Shown in pieces: positions 54,200 through 63,454 of a stretch of DNA of 64,000 nucleotides (within the stretch, counting starts at the first letter, position 1; each line of letters opens with the position of its first letter). The stretch covers positions 2,294,001 to 2,358,000 of the forward strand of contig OZ220698.1 in the NCBI GenBank assembly GCA_965116555.1, given 5' to 3'. A model generated the notes under the pieces. The model worked only from the letters and a program-made list of their open reading frames with translations. It was not told the DNA's origin and ran no database searches. Source of the DNA: DAOUJH01 sp965116555 (lineage in GTDB: Bacteria; Chloroflexota; Dehalococcoidia; Lucifugimonadales; QGNO01). The position numbers and the translations under genes are program-made.

Positions 54200-54742
54200 C
54201 TAGAGAACTATCTCGAACGTAACCCCAAACTTTGTCCGGTAATCAACTATGCGGTTGATCTTCCACCCTCCCCGTTCGCTCTCTGGAGTCCGTATAGATC
54301 CATACTTGCTAAGGTCTAAGTTCGTCTCGCTATCGGTCATGATCACCATTTTGGTGCCTGGCGGATAGAGCGGCAACCGGTCGGAGTGCCATGTCCCCTT
54401 CTTTAGAATATAACCCTTGGTCCCGTCTATGAGGAAAGCGCGGCATTCTTCGGGTCCCGGAATCGCATCAGGGTCGTTTTGGTCTGTGGGAGCGGCAACG
54501 GCAACCACCGCCGGCGGCCCGCTTAGCGGCAAGAAAGCTTGCGTAACGTGGAAGTGCTGCTCCATCTGGCTGAACTCCAGGCCTAGATAGGGCAGGAGAG
54601 TTGCGTTGAACCGCAATTCGCCTCCTTGAAAATCGACGGGAGAGATCTCATCAGGCACGTCCGACGCGTCGATGACCTGCCCGAACGGCGCGAACGAAGC
54701 CGGGGTCATCAACTCTGCCTTTATCCTGTGTATCCTGACCAT
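54200..54742 (-). CDS. Ureidoglycolate lyase-like (AllA-type cupin) protein
   Basis: About 180 residues, cupin fold, similar to ureidoglycolate lyases: LMTPASFAPFGQVIDAS at the start, then MEQHFHVTQAFLPLSG and a KGTWHSDRLPLYPPG segment whose histidines bind the metal or substrate. AllA releases urea from ureidoglycolate in purine ring breakdown; substrate identity here is uncertain. It is the last gene of a minus-strand group with an amidase and a small amidase-partner protein. ATG 54742 is taken; 54757 is also possible. Confidence 0.75.
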   Translation of the reverse strand: MVRIHRIKAELMTPASFAPFGQVIDASDVPDEISPVDFQGGELRFNATLLPYLGLEFSQMEQHFHVTQAFLPLSGPPAVVAVAAPTDQNDPDAIPGPEECRAFLIDGTKGYILKKGTWHSDRLPLYPPGTKMVIMTDSETNLDLSKYGSIRTPESERGGWKINRIVDYRTKFGVTFEIVL

Positions 54743-54781
54743 GCTGAGTGCAAGCACTTTCGAGCCGAGAGGGCTCTTGCA

Positions 54782-54979
54782 CTAAGAGCTGCTGCGTCCC
54801 CGCCTTGTGGGCTGGATGAAGTGCGGCTCGACCTCTTCCAGTGCGTCGGCCGGAACTTCCTCTAGCTGCTCGGCAAGGGTGTTATAAAGCGTGGTAATCG
54901 CCTCAACCTCTTGAGGAGTGGCATCGGCGCCGCCAAGCGTTATCAAGGCACTAACGGTTTCTTTGGACATTCTGGACAT
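54782..54979 (-). CDS. Small AtzG/GatC-like amidase partner
   Basis: A 65-residue protein, MSRMSKETVSALITLGGAD followed by an EVEAITTLYNTLAEQLEEV helix and an EPHFIQPTRR tail. Size, helix pattern and position resemble AtzG- and GatC-like proteins that wrap around and stabilise amidases. GAGGAGG stands before the ATG. It starts 10 bp after the amidase stop. The relationship is inferred, not certain. Confidence 0.55.
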   Translation of the reverse strand: MSRMSKETVSALITLGGADATPQEVEAITTLYNTLAEQLEEVPADALEEVEPHFIQPTRRGRSSS

Positions 54980-54989
54980 GAGCGCCTCC

Positions 54990-56390
54990 TCAGGATATCG
55001 ATGGATGCATATCGTGCCACGGGGTCGCCTGCTCATAAGCGTGGGCCACGCGGAGCACGGTGGAATCGTCAAAAAGTCTGCCGGCTATCTGCAATCCTAC
55101 CGGCAGGCTGTCCGGTGAAAAGCCGCAAGGCACGCTGACTGCGGGCATCCCTGTCAGGTTAAACGGCCGGGTGAAGCTCCGCTGAGTAGCCATCCCCGTC
55201 GCGGCGCCTGTCGCCACGCTGACCTGTAGGGTCCCAGGTGGAGTCCTCTGTATCGGGCCGACCAGTACATCCACCCGATTCAGCATCTGAGTCAGCTCCT
55301 CTTGGACCCTGCGGCGCATCTTTTGCGCCTTGTGGTAGTCGTTGGAGGGAATGACAAGCCCCACCTGGACCTTTTCTCTCACGCCAATAGAGTATTCATG
55401 CAGGTGTTGGAGATACGGCGTATGTATCTGTCCCGCCTCACTCCACGTAATCACATTGCCTGCGGTTGTGGCGTAGTTGTCCGTGACCGGCACCGAAACC
55501 TCTTCAACCGATGCGCCCAGTTCCCTCAGCACCGATAAAGCCTGCTCTACTAATTGGTCAACCTCTGCCGATGTGCCCTCACGGAGTTCCCTTGGAACCC
55601 CTACTCTGATCCCGCGGATATCTCCGGTAAGTGCTGAAGCATAGTCAGGGACTGACACTCTGGTCGAAGATGGGTCCTTTGCGTCGTAACCTGCCACCGT
55701 CTGGAGCAGAAGCGCACAGTCTTCAACTGTCCTGGTCAAGGTGCCGGGATGGTCCAAAGACCAGCTCAATGGGAATATGCCGTGTCTGCTGACCAGCCCA
55801 TAGCTGGGCTTCAGGCCCACCAGGCTGCAGTTAGAGCCGGGTACACGAACGGAGCCGCCGGTACACGACCCCATGGATGCAAAGATCATCCCCGCAGCCA
55901 CCGAGGCGGCCGAACCGCTAGAGGACCCGCCCGGCGTGTAGCCCAGCTTCCAGGGGTTCTGCACCGGGCCGTAAAAGCTGCTGTCGTCACCGCCGCTGGC
56001 GAATTCATTGGTGTTGTTCTTCCCCACCATGATTGCGCCTGCGGAGTTCAGCTTCCTGACCGCTGTACTGTCGTGGTCAGGAACGTGATCAGCAAAGACT
56101 TTCGACCCGCTTGTGGAGAGGATTCCCTTGCTGGCATAGATGTCCTTGACCGCGTAAGGAATGCCATGCAGAGGGCCGCGGTATTTGCCCCCGGCAATAT
56201 CCCTCTCAGCCCTTCTCGCAGCGGAGAGAGCATGATCAGGGCAGATTGTTATGAATGCGTTGAGCTTGGGCTGCAACTCATCGATACGGTCTAAGCTCGC
56301 TTGTGTCAACTCTACCGGTGATATTTCGCGAGACTTGATCTTGCTGGCCGCTTCCGCAAGTGTTAGTGACATCGGCTCTGCTGTAACCAC
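54990..56390 (-). CDS. Amidase-signature family hydrolase
   Basis: A 466-residue amidase (GatA/AtzE-like). The Ser-cisSer-Lys triad is visible: K82 in AVKDI, the cis-Ser in GGSSSGSAA (~155-162), and the nucleophile S180 in CTGGSVRVPG. It hydrolyses an amide; the physiological substrate is unknown. It is probably not the tRNA amidotransferase subunit, as gatB is absent and the neighbours are catabolic. The GTG start at 56390 has a near-perfect ribosome-binding site, GGGGAGGTGA, 4 nt before it. Confidence 0.9.
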   Translation of the reverse strand: MVTAEPMSLTLAEAASKIKSREISPVELTQASLDRIDELQPKLNAFITICPDHALSAARRAERDIAGGKYRGPLHGIPYAVKDIYASKGILSTSGSKVFADHVPDHDSTAVRKLNSAGAIMVGKNNTNEFASGGDDSSFYGPVQNPWKLGYTPGGSSSGSAASVAAGMIFASMGSCTGGSVRVPGSNCSLVGLKPSYGLVSRHGIFPLSWSLDHPGTLTRTVEDCALLLQTVAGYDAKDPSSTRVSVPDYASALTGDIRGIRVGVPRELREGTSAEVDQLVEQALSVLRELGASVEEVSVPVTDNYATTAGNVITWSEAGQIHTPYLQHLHEYSIGVREKVQVGLVIPSNDYHKAQKMRRRVQEELTQMLNRVDVLVGPIQRTPPGTLQVSVATGAATGMATQRSFTRPFNLTGMPAVSVPCGFSPDSLPVGLQIAGRLFDDSTVLRVAHAYEQATPWHDMHPSIS

Positions 56391-56580
56391 TCTGTCACCT
56401 CCCCTTCTGACAGGTTTGAAAGATGCTCGAATCTGTCATTCGACAACACCCTATTGCAGACGACGGGATTATAGGCTGTCCAGGTACTCCTTTGCTAGTC
56501 TTGCCACTGTAGCAGCGCACACTTGCGTTGTGTTAAGGTCGCCTCAAAATCCGGTTTCACGCGACCTCGGAGGGATCAGA

Positions 56581-57144
56581 ATGGTTACTCGCGACGAGGC
56601 TTGGACACTGCTTCAGGAGTTTGGCAAGAGTGACGCCCTCTTCAGGCACGCCACTGCGGTGGAGGCTTGCATGCGCGCCTATGCCCGCCAAATCGGAGAG
56701 GATGAAGAGCTCTGGGGTATTACCGGCATGTTGCATGACTTCGATTGGGACTCCTGCCCGACACCGGAAGAACACCCCCAGTTTGGCGCCGACATCCTCA
56801 AGGCCCGGGGCTACCCGGACTCAATCGTGAAAGCGGTGCTGTCACACGGCAATCATACCGGAGTACCCCGCGAGACAATGATGGAGAAGGCGCTGTTCTC
56901 GCTGGACGAGCTATCGGGGTTTGTCACGGCGGTGGCGCTGGTCCGACCTACCAAAAGTCTGGCGGATACGGACGTCCGCTCCGTTAGAAAGAAGATGAAG
57001 GACAAAGCTTTCGCCAAGTCCGTGAGCCGGGAAGACATAGTCCAGGGCGCTGAAGAGCTGGGCGTGGACCTTGACGAACATATTACGTTCGTCATAGATG
57101 CGCTGAAATCGGTGGCGGGCACACTGGGTCTTGCCGCCAGCTAG
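56581..57144 (+). CDS. HD-domain (HDIG-type) phosphohydrolase
   Basis: A 187-residue HD-superfamily protein with metal ligands in LFRHATAVEACM (first His), MLHDFDWDS (His-Asp) and LSHGNHTG. Proteins of this size and pattern are common and mostly uncharacterised hydrolases of nucleotides or related phosphates. GGAGGGATCA precedes the ATG at 56581. The frame is open upstream, but that part is antisense to the amidase gene's 5' end and not coding. Confidence 0.85.
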   Translation: MVTRDEAWTLLQEFGKSDALFRHATAVEACMRAYARQIGEDEELWGITGMLHDFDWDSCPTPEEHPQFGADILKARGYPDSIVKAVLSHGNHTGVPRETMMEKALFSLDELSGFVTAVALVRPTKSLADTDVRSVRKKMKDKAFAKSVSREDIVQGAEELGVDLDEHITFVIDALKSVAGTLGLAAS

Positions 57145-57165
57145 GCCATTGAAGGAGCTTGCATA

Positions 57166-58008
57166 GTGACCGCGTTGGAAGGAAAGGTCGTGTTGGTAAC
57201 AGGCGCAGCAAGAGGCCTCGGCTGGGGAATTGCCAAGGCCTCCGCACTGGCCGGAGCCAGTGTCTGCGCCACCGACGTGGATGAAGCGGAGATGGAAGCT
57301 TCTTTCAAGGGCATGGACGTAGACGGCGTGCAACTCCTCAACCTGCCCTTGGATGTAGCCGACCCTGAGATGTTCAACAGCGTTGTTCAAAAGACAGTTG
57401 ACGAATGGGGCAGGCTGGACGCGCTGATACATACCGCGGCGATATTGCCTCTGCTCAGCTTCGAGGAAACAAGTCATGAGGCTTGGTGGAGTGAGCTAAA
57501 CATTCATATAGGCGGAATGTTCAACGGCGCAAAGGCGGCATGGGACATAATGAAGGCGCAAGGCGGCGGACATATCATGGCCGTGGCAAGCGGCGCCAGC
57601 TTTAAGGGCTATGTCAATGAAGTTACATACTGCGCCGGAAAACACGGCCTGGAGGGATTTGCCAAGGCCCTGGCCCTAGAAGCGACGCCTCACAATATAG
57701 CCGTCAACACCATGAGCCCCGGAAAGCGAATCAAGCCAACCGGGGTAACCCTGGCGGCGGCAGAGCAGATGCCTGAAGAGGTGACGTCAAGCTGGACGGA
57801 TCCTGCCGAACTGGGCAAGGCGTTTGTCTGGCTGGCCAGCCAACCGCCAAGCAGTCTTACTGGGCTAAGCTTTGATGCGGGGAGAGTGGTGGATATCATC
57901 GCGGCTGAGGGATGGGATTTCGACTTTGCTCCTGAGAAGGTCACGCCCAATCCGGAAGAGATGAAGTCGCGGCTGGAATGGCAGGCGCTGCAAAGAGGGG
58001 GACGCTGA
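57166..58008 (+). CDS. Short-chain dehydrogenase/reductase
   Basis: A 280-residue classical SDR. NAD(P)-binding TGAARGLGWGI (12-22), Asp at the end of strand 2 (ATDVDE), which suggests NAD(H), and catalytic S142, Y155 and K159 (TYCAGK). The usual NAG motif reads HTAAIL. The C-terminal tail after ~240 is longer than usual. A GTG start follows a GAAGGAG site. Its stop overlaps the next start (TGATG), so it is coupled to the isochorismatase-like gene. Confidence 0.92.
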   Translation: MTALEGKVVLVTGAARGLGWGIAKASALAGASVCATDVDEAEMEASFKGMDVDGVQLLNLPLDVADPEMFNSVVQKTVDEWGRLDALIHTAAILPLLSFEETSHEAWWSELNIHIGGMFNGAKAAWDIMKAQGGGHIMAVASGASFKGYVNEVTYCAGKHGLEGFAKALALEATPHNIAVNTMSPGKRIKPTGVTLAAAEQMPEEVTSSWTDPAELGKAFVWLASQPPSSLTGLSFDAGRVVDIIAAEGWDFDFAPEKVTPNPEEMKSRLEWQALQRGGR

Positions 58009-58697
58009 TGGTGCTGCGCCATCCATTGACTCTGGTCACCAAGGAGACCAGACCCATCAACCTGACAGCAAGCAATACATGCTTGCTGTTGCAGGACCTC
58101 CACGCACCGTTCGCCGACCCTGAGAACGGATGGCTGGCGCGCCGTGTCAAAGAGAAGGTGCTGAGCAGGGAGTTCGACGACTACTTTGAGCTGCTTGCCA
58201 TCATCTCTCAGAACATTCCTAAAGTGCTGGGAGCGGCGCGTGACCTTGGTATGTCCGTGGTCTTTAGCAGCCTGGGTCACGGCGATGACAACGTTTCAGA
58301 TTTCCAACAGGCCACCGGCTGGTCATGGGACTTGAACGGAGAAAACGGCAGCTATCCAACGGCCTGGGAGCCTCGTGAGGGAGAGCCGATTCTTCCCAAA
58401 CCGGGATGGAGCGCGCTATCTAATCCCGACTTCGCAGCATATTTACAAGAGAACAACATCGCCAACGTAGCGGTCATGGGCACTATGCTGGACTTTGGCA
58501 TCAGCCAGACGTGCCTCGACCTCAGCGACCGCGGCGTCAGCAGCTTGATCGTTTCGGACGCGGTGGCCGCGCTGACCAGGCCCAGTCAAGACTACACAAC
58601 CGGCAACATAGCGCACGGTCTGATAAAGCTGCGCACAACCAGTGAAGTGATCGACCTGCTGCAAGTCGTGAAGAAGGAAGGCTCCTTTCTCCTCTAA
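58008..58697 (+). CDS. Isochorismatase-fold hydrolase lacking the catalytic cysteine
   Basis: A 229-residue cysteine-hydrolase-like fold. D30 (LLLQDLHAPF) and K131 (LPKPGWSAL) match two of the usual catalytic residues. In the segment NVAVMGTMLDFGISQT, glycine 164 stands where amidohydrolases of the family have cysteine; true isochorismatases (EntB, PhzD) also lack that cysteine. It could therefore hydrolyse an ether-like bond rather than an amide, or use another mechanism. It is coupled to the SDR upstream. Confidence 0.8.
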   Translation: MVLRHPLTLVTKETRPINLTASNTCLLLQDLHAPFADPENGWLARRVKEKVLSREFDDYFELLAIISQNIPKVLGAARDLGMSVVFSSLGHGDDNVSDFQQATGWSWDLNGENGSYPTAWEPREGEPILPKPGWSALSNPDFAAYLQENNIANVAVMGTMLDFGISQTCLDLSDRGVSSLIVSDAVAALTRPSQDYTTGNIAHGLIKLRTTSEVIDLLQVVKKEGSFLL

Positions 58698-58712
58698 CGT
58701 AGGGATGCACAG

Positions 58713-59672
58713 ATGATCCAAACCGTACTAGGCCAAATAACCCCCGATGAGCTGGGATTCTGCCTTCCCCACGAGCACATCTGGTGCGACCAGCGCTATG
58801 GGCCAAGAGTAGACCTGCTGGGCACTACCCGCCCTGAGAGCACCTACATGCGGCTGGACGACTTTGACGTGATGGTGTCCGAACTTAGCGCCTATCGCGA
58901 AGCCGGGGGCAGAGCAATCGTGGAAGTAACCTGCAACGGATGGGGCCGAGACCTGGATATGCTGGCAAGGCTGTCCGAGGCCAGCGAGGTGCACATACTG
59001 TCCACATCCGGATTTTACATCGAGCCCCACATCCCAAAATTCGTCCACGAGTGGCCGGTAGAGCGCATCGCCGATCTCATAACCAGGGAGATTCAAGAGG
59101 GGGTAGGCGACAGCAAGCGCCGCTGCGGCCTCTTCAAGTCGGCCATACACCGGGCCAGAGTAGAGGGTGTGGAGTTGAAGGTGCTGAAGGCCGTCGCCAC
59201 TGCCCAGAAGCGCACGGGCGCGGTGATCACCACACACACCACCGGAAACCGTCGCATGGAGGTGCCTGGCGGAGTGGCAGGTGTACATCAGCTGGAGATC
59301 CTCAAATCGGAAGGGGTCAACCCTTCGAGGCTTATAGTGGGCCACGTCGACGAACGGCCCGATGTGGACGTGTTATCCAGATTGGCCGGTGAAGGGTGCT
59401 TCATCCAGTTTGACGTTATTGGCAAGGAGCACTTCTTGCTGGACCAGACACGGGCTGAGCTGGTGCACGCCTTAATCCAAAGGGGATATGCGGATAATCT
59501 GCTTCTCTCCCAAGACACGAGCCGCCCGAGGTGGCTCAGGAGCGGCGGCCACTCCGGCTATTGCTACATCTTTGAGGATTTCCTACACAGGCTGAGAGCC
59601 CTGGGCATAAGCGACTCGGACATACAGAAGATAACGGTCACAAACCCTGCCAGGGCGCTGAACATACAGTAG
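58713..59672 (+). CDS. Phosphotriesterase-family metal hydrolase
   Basis: A 319-residue binuclear-metal TIM barrel of the phosphotriesterase/lactonase family. Metal ligands: H20 and H22 (LPHEHIW), the carbamylated lysine position in GLFKSAI, H in ITTHTTG, H in VGHVDE, and Asp in LSQDTSR. Most members are lactonases or carboxylic-ester hydrolases, and phosphotriester activity is promiscuous. It lies 15 bp after the isochorismatase-like gene on the same strand. Confidence 0.9.
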   Translation: MIQTVLGQITPDELGFCLPHEHIWCDQRYGPRVDLLGTTRPESTYMRLDDFDVMVSELSAYREAGGRAIVEVTCNGWGRDLDMLARLSEASEVHILSTSGFYIEPHIPKFVHEWPVERIADLITREIQEGVGDSKRRCGLFKSAIHRARVEGVELKVLKAVATAQKRTGAVITTHTTGNRRMEVPGGVAGVHQLEILKSEGVNPSRLIVGHVDERPDVDVLSRLAGEGCFIQFDVIGKEHFLLDQTRAELVHALIQRGYADNLLLSQDTSRPRWLRSGGHSGYCYIFEDFLHRLRALGISDSDIQKITVTNPARALNIQ

Positions 59673-59677
59673 TTACC

Positions 59678-60946
59678 CTATCCGCCGTCCTCTGCCCTTC
59701 TTGGGGGTTTGGCCAGTATAGCCAGCGCGCCCGCCGCAATGAACAAAGCCACCATAGCCAGGAAACCGCTGTTATACGTCCCCTGGATGTCGTGGCCCCT
59801 GGCAATCAGCACCGGCCCCAGTGCCACAGACCCGGTAACCAGAGGGCTGAGCGCTCCTCTAATCGTCCCCACGTGGTCTCTACCGTAGTAGTTGGCGAAG
59901 GCGACGGTTGTAGTCACGGAGTACCCGCCGATGCTCAGGCCGTAGACAACGGCAAACACAAGGAGCAAGACAGCAAACTCCGCTGTCACCAAGAGCACAA
60001 GCGATGTCCCGCACAGTATGTAGACGGCGGCCATTGCATATCTGACCCTTACCCTTTCTACTATGAAGCCCCAGAGAAGCCGGCCTATCGCGGCCATAGC
60101 GGCATGCGTACCGAGCACTGTTCTCGCTATTGCATCGGAAAAGCCGCGATCAGTTATGTAGCTGTACTCATGGATGACCACTGAAGAAACGCATAGACCG
60201 ACTACCGTTAGTGAGCCGGTCAAGAGCCACAACGACTTGTCGCGGAGCGCCTGCCGCAGAGTCCATGACCTTTCGGTGCCAGCGCCTCCCCCGGACTGAA
60301 TGGTATCCAGCAACCCGTCCCCGTCAGGTTTGAGTCCAACGTCCTCGGGACGGCGTATCATCAAGTATGAAACAGGCAACAGTACGAGAAAGAACAAAGC
60401 CGCCATCAGCACCCAACCGTCTCTCCAACCGGAGTTGACCACGATGAAGCTGATGATTGGAGACAGTATAGCCCCGGAGGCGGCTCCTCCCATGCTGCCA
60501 AAGGCTACCGCCCGCCCACGACGTCTCACGAACCACTTGACCACGGTGGATTGCGTAACCACTTCGCCCAGGGCCGCTCCACCGAATATGCCGGCAACGG
60601 CAAATATGAGGTAGAACTGCCAGAGCTGCGTCACCTGGCTAAGCAGAAACGCAGCGACTCCTCCCACTACGGCGGCGGCGGCCATCAAAGGCCTCGGCCC
60701 GTGCCTATCCACAATGTAGCCGAATAGTGGAGCAATGAAGGACGCAACCAGCGTGTTGATCGCGACTCCCGCGGTCAGAGCCGCCCTATCCCAACCCAAG
60801 TCCTCCGACATTGGCTTGAGAAAAACGCTGAAGGTGAACCCCTGGATACCACCGCTTGCGAAAGCGCCGAAGAAGGCGCCGGCCACGATGATCCAGCCGT
60901 AGAAGAAAGGAGTCCGTCGGACAATCCGTGCTCTCACGGTGGTCAT
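59678..60946 (-). CDS. MFS transporter
   Basis: A 422-residue major facilitator with 12 spans, related to the carrier at 51675-52976: the same start type (FFYGWIIVAGAFFGAFASGGIQGF), the YIVDRHGPRPLM loop and a cytoplasmic centre at ~200-235. It converges with the phosphotriesterase-like gene (5-bp gap) and may serve this catabolic group. The substrate is unknown, probably a carboxylate. Confidence 0.92.
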   Translation of the reverse strand: MTTVRARIVRRTPFFYGWIIVAGAFFGAFASGGIQGFTFSVFLKPMSEDLGWDRAALTAGVAINTLVASFIAPLFGYIVDRHGPRPLMAAAAVVGGVAAFLLSQVTQLWQFYLIFAVAGIFGGAALGEVVTQSTVVKWFVRRRGRAVAFGSMGGAASGAILSPIISFIVVNSGWRDGWVLMAALFFLVLLPVSYLMIRRPEDVGLKPDGDGLLDTIQSGGGAGTERSWTLRQALRDKSLWLLTGSLTVVGLCVSSVVIHEYSYITDRGFSDAIARTVLGTHAAMAAIGRLLWGFIVERVRVRYAMAAVYILCGTSLVLLVTAEFAVLLLVFAVVYGLSIGGYSVTTTVAFANYYGRDHVGTIRGALSPLVTGSVALGPVLIARGHDIQGTYNSGFLAMVALFIAAGALAILAKPPRRAEDGG

Positions 60947-61028
60947 GATACCTTATCCTTGAAGACTGGTGGCGTTCAGGGGTTGGGGCCTAACCCCGTA
61001 CAATGGCCGCCTACGCCATAACACTGAC

Positions 61029-61799
61029 ATGGAGGGTGAGGTGAGCAATTCAACAGTGGAACAATCTTCCAGCAACGACAGGCGTGAAGCGCTGCTTGTC
61101 AGAATCGAAAGGGTGACCGAGCTACCCCTTCTCATCCTTGCCTTCGCCATAGTGCCGCTTCTTGCCGCTTCCTTGTTCTGGGACCTAACCCCCAACGGCG
61201 AGAGGTTGGTGTTCATCGCTGATGTCATTGTCTGGGCGCTGTTCGCCGCCGATCTGGCAGTAAAGACAGCCGTAGCGCCTGACCGGCGTGGCTTCCTTAT
61301 GCAGCACTGGCTAGATGTGCTGATTGTCGTCGTTCCGTTTGCACGTCCCTTCCGCCTGCTTCGCATAGGAGTCTACGGGACCAGGGCATTCAGAGGCGCC
61401 GTCCGCATATTCAACGTGGACTTCCTGCTGGTCTATGCGGTCGGATTGGTCCTGATAATAGCCACAATAGTGACCACGGCGGAAGCAGGCAGCGGCTCTC
61501 CCCTTGGCTCCTTTCTCAATTCACTATGGTGGGCGCTTACAACCGTTACCACCGTGGGATACGGAGACATGGTCCCCAGCACACTGACAGGTAGGGTTGC
61601 CGGCGTTGTGCTGATGCTGGGTGGCGTAGGGCTTGTCGGCGCCCTGACCGCGAACTTTGCTGCAGTGATGGTCAGGAGACAGCGGAACAACGACGCAATC
61701 GAAGAGCTGGTTCAAGAGGTCAAGGCTCTACGAGAGGACTTAGACCAGCTGGGCGGCAAACGGAATCACAGCGAGGAGGCGTCACAGACGCAGCCGTAG
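61029..61799 (+). CDS. Voltage-gated-type potassium channel
   Basis: A 256-residue channel with about six hydrophobic segments. An arginine-bearing S4-like segment (ARPFRLLRIGVYGTRAFRGAVR) precedes the pore, whose selectivity filter is TTVGYGD. A short coiled-coil tail (AIEELVQEVKALREDLDQL) follows span 6 and may aid tetramer assembly. The ATG at 61029 is taken; a GTG four codons later is possible. Confidence 0.9.
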   Translation: MEGEVSNSTVEQSSSNDRREALLVRIERVTELPLLILAFAIVPLLAASLFWDLTPNGERLVFIADVIVWALFAADLAVKTAVAPDRRGFLMQHWLDVLIVVVPFARPFRLLRIGVYGTRAFRGAVRIFNVDFLLVYAVGLVLIIATIVTTAEAGSGSPLGSFLNSLWWALTTVTTVGYGDMVPSTLTGRVAGVVLMLGGVGLVGALTANFAAVMVRRQRNNDAIEELVQEVKALREDLDQLGGKRNHSEEASQTQP

Positions 61800-61807
61800 A
61801 ACCACTC

Positions 61808-63196
61808 TTACAGCCCGTAAGCCTCCAGGAACCGCAGCCATATCTCGCTCAACGTCGGGAACGCCGGCGTCGCGTGCCAGAGCCGGTCTAGCGTTACCTC
61901 GCCCACGATGGCGATCGTGGCCGCGTGCGTCAGTTCACCCACTCCCGGCCCCACGAACGTCGCTCCTAGCAACACCCGGCGGTCCTCGTCTACTATGAAC
62001 TTCACGCCGCCCTTGAAACCCTCGCCCTGCAGCGGCGCGGCCGCGACTCCCCAACCCATATCCACGACGCGAACATTCAAGCCCCTGCCACGGGCGGCCC
62101 GTTCCGTCAGTCCCACGCTCCCCACCTGCGGGTCTGTGAACACAACGGCGGGCACGGCGTTGTTGTCCGCCCACGCCGATGTCCCCTTGCCCAGGATGTG
62201 GTCTCCCGCCTGGCGCGCCTGGTATTTGCCTTGGTGCGTAAGCAGCGCCCGGCCGTTCACGTCGCCCACCGCGTACAGCCAACCTCCGTCCACACCCTCG
62301 ACCTGCAGGTGGTCATTGACCGAGACGAACCGCTCTGCTGCCACGCCGACCGAATCGAGGCCCACGCCGTCCACGACGCCGGTCCTTCCCGCCGCCACGA
62401 CCACTTGCTCCGCCGCTAGGTCCTCTCCGTTGTCCATCGTTACCTTCACGCCGCTTTCCATCCGCTCCACCGAAGCCACCACGCAGCCGAAGCGGAACAC
62501 GATACCCAGCCCTTTGAGCGACGAGACCACCGCTTCCACCGCGAACGGCTCCATAGTGGCCGAATCTTGAGGCTGCCGTCGCTCAAGCACCGTCACGCTC
62601 GCCGTCCCCAGCGACTTCCAGGCCTGCGCCATCTCCAAGCCCACGACCCCGCCGCCGATGATGATCAGGCTCTTTGGCGCGCTCTGCGCCGAGGTGACCT
62701 CGCGGCTCGTCCAAGGCTCAGCCTCCGCCAGTCCTGGAATCGGCGGAACGAACGCCCGCGAGCCCGTCGCCAGCACCACCGCCTTCCGCGCCTCAATCTC
62801 AAGCTCCCCACCATCAGCCTGCTCGACGACAACCCTCCTAGGGCCGTTCAGCCTACCCTTCCCTCGGATGAGGGTCGCGCCAACCGAATCGACCCATGCC
62901 ACTTGGTGCTTGTCGTCCCATCCGCTGGCGAAAGCGTCGCGGCCGCGCAGCGCGCGGGTAACGTCCACAGTCCCCGTCACTGCGTCGCGCGCCGCCGGAA
63001 CGCGTCGCGCCGCGGCAAGCGCCTCGCCGGGCCTCAGCAACGCCTTGCTCGGCATACAGGCCCAATACGAACACTCCCCACCCACCAACTCCGACTCCAC
63101 GATCACGGTGCTGAGACCGGCGGTCGCGGTTCGTCCCGCCACGTTCTCGCCCGCCGCCCCGCCGCCGATGATGACTACGTCATAGGTCTCGGTCAT
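61808..63196 (-). CDS. FAD-dependent pyridine nucleotide-disulfide oxidoreductase
   Basis: A 462-residue flavoprotein of the dihydrolipoamide dehydrogenase/mercuric reductase group. FAD motif VVIIGGGAAGENVA, redox-active C42-x4-C47 (GGECSYWACMPSKALL), NAD(P) motif IIIGGGVVGLEMA, second FAD motif YAVGDVNG and the C-terminal dyad HATPAFPTLSE. There is no N-terminal heavy-metal domain, and no lipoyl enzyme genes are nearby, so the substrate remains open; a mycothiol-, thioredoxin- or other disulfide reductase role is possible. Confidence 0.9.
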   Translation of the reverse strand: MTETYDVVIIGGGAAGENVAGRTATAGLSTVIVESELVGGECSYWACMPSKALLRPGEALAAARRVPAARDAVTGTVDVTRALRGRDAFASGWDDKHQVAWVDSVGATLIRGKGRLNGPRRVVVEQADGGELEIEARKAVVLATGSRAFVPPIPGLAEAEPWTSREVTSAQSAPKSLIIIGGGVVGLEMAQAWKSLGTASVTVLERRQPQDSATMEPFAVEAVVSSLKGLGIVFRFGCVVASVERMESGVKVTMDNGEDLAAEQVVVAAGRTGVVDGVGLDSVGVAAERFVSVNDHLQVEGVDGGWLYAVGDVNGRALLTHQGKYQARQAGDHILGKGTSAWADNNAVPAVVFTDPQVGSVGLTERAARGRGLNVRVVDMGWGVAAAPLQGEGFKGGVKFIVDEDRRVLLGATFVGPGVGELTHAATIAIVGEVTLDRLWHATPAFPTLSEIWLRFLEAYGL

Positions 63197-63382
63197 ATTT
63201 GGTTCCTCCTACCTCTTTATGAATGGGCTTGCGGCGCATGATGGCCTCGTCGCATCTGAGAGTCCCTCCATACAAGCGACCGCCAATCGCCCACTGCAAG
63301 TGTAATACACTCAATGGCTTGGTCAATCTGGCGGCAGCGACAGCAAGCAACTCCAACCTCGTGTGCCATGAAACACGTGCCT

Positions 63383-63398
63383 ACCAACGGCGGTTGGT
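63383..63398 (+). promoter_or_regulatory. Small perfect palindrome upstream of the LicD-like gene
   Basis: ACCAAC-GGCG-GTTGGT overlaps a possible -35 (TTGGTG, 63394-63399), with TTAATA 18 bp downstream. It may be an operator or simply a hairpin. Confidence 0.3.
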
Positions 63399-63454
63399 GG
63401 AGAACCCCAACGGAATGTTAATATCTGAACATCCTGGCTCCCCGGGAGGACATC

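Noticed and set aside
56251..56580. N-terminal extension of the HD-domain gene
   Set aside because: The added residues are antisense to the amidase 5' end and not family-like. A good ribosome-binding site precedes the ATG at 56581.
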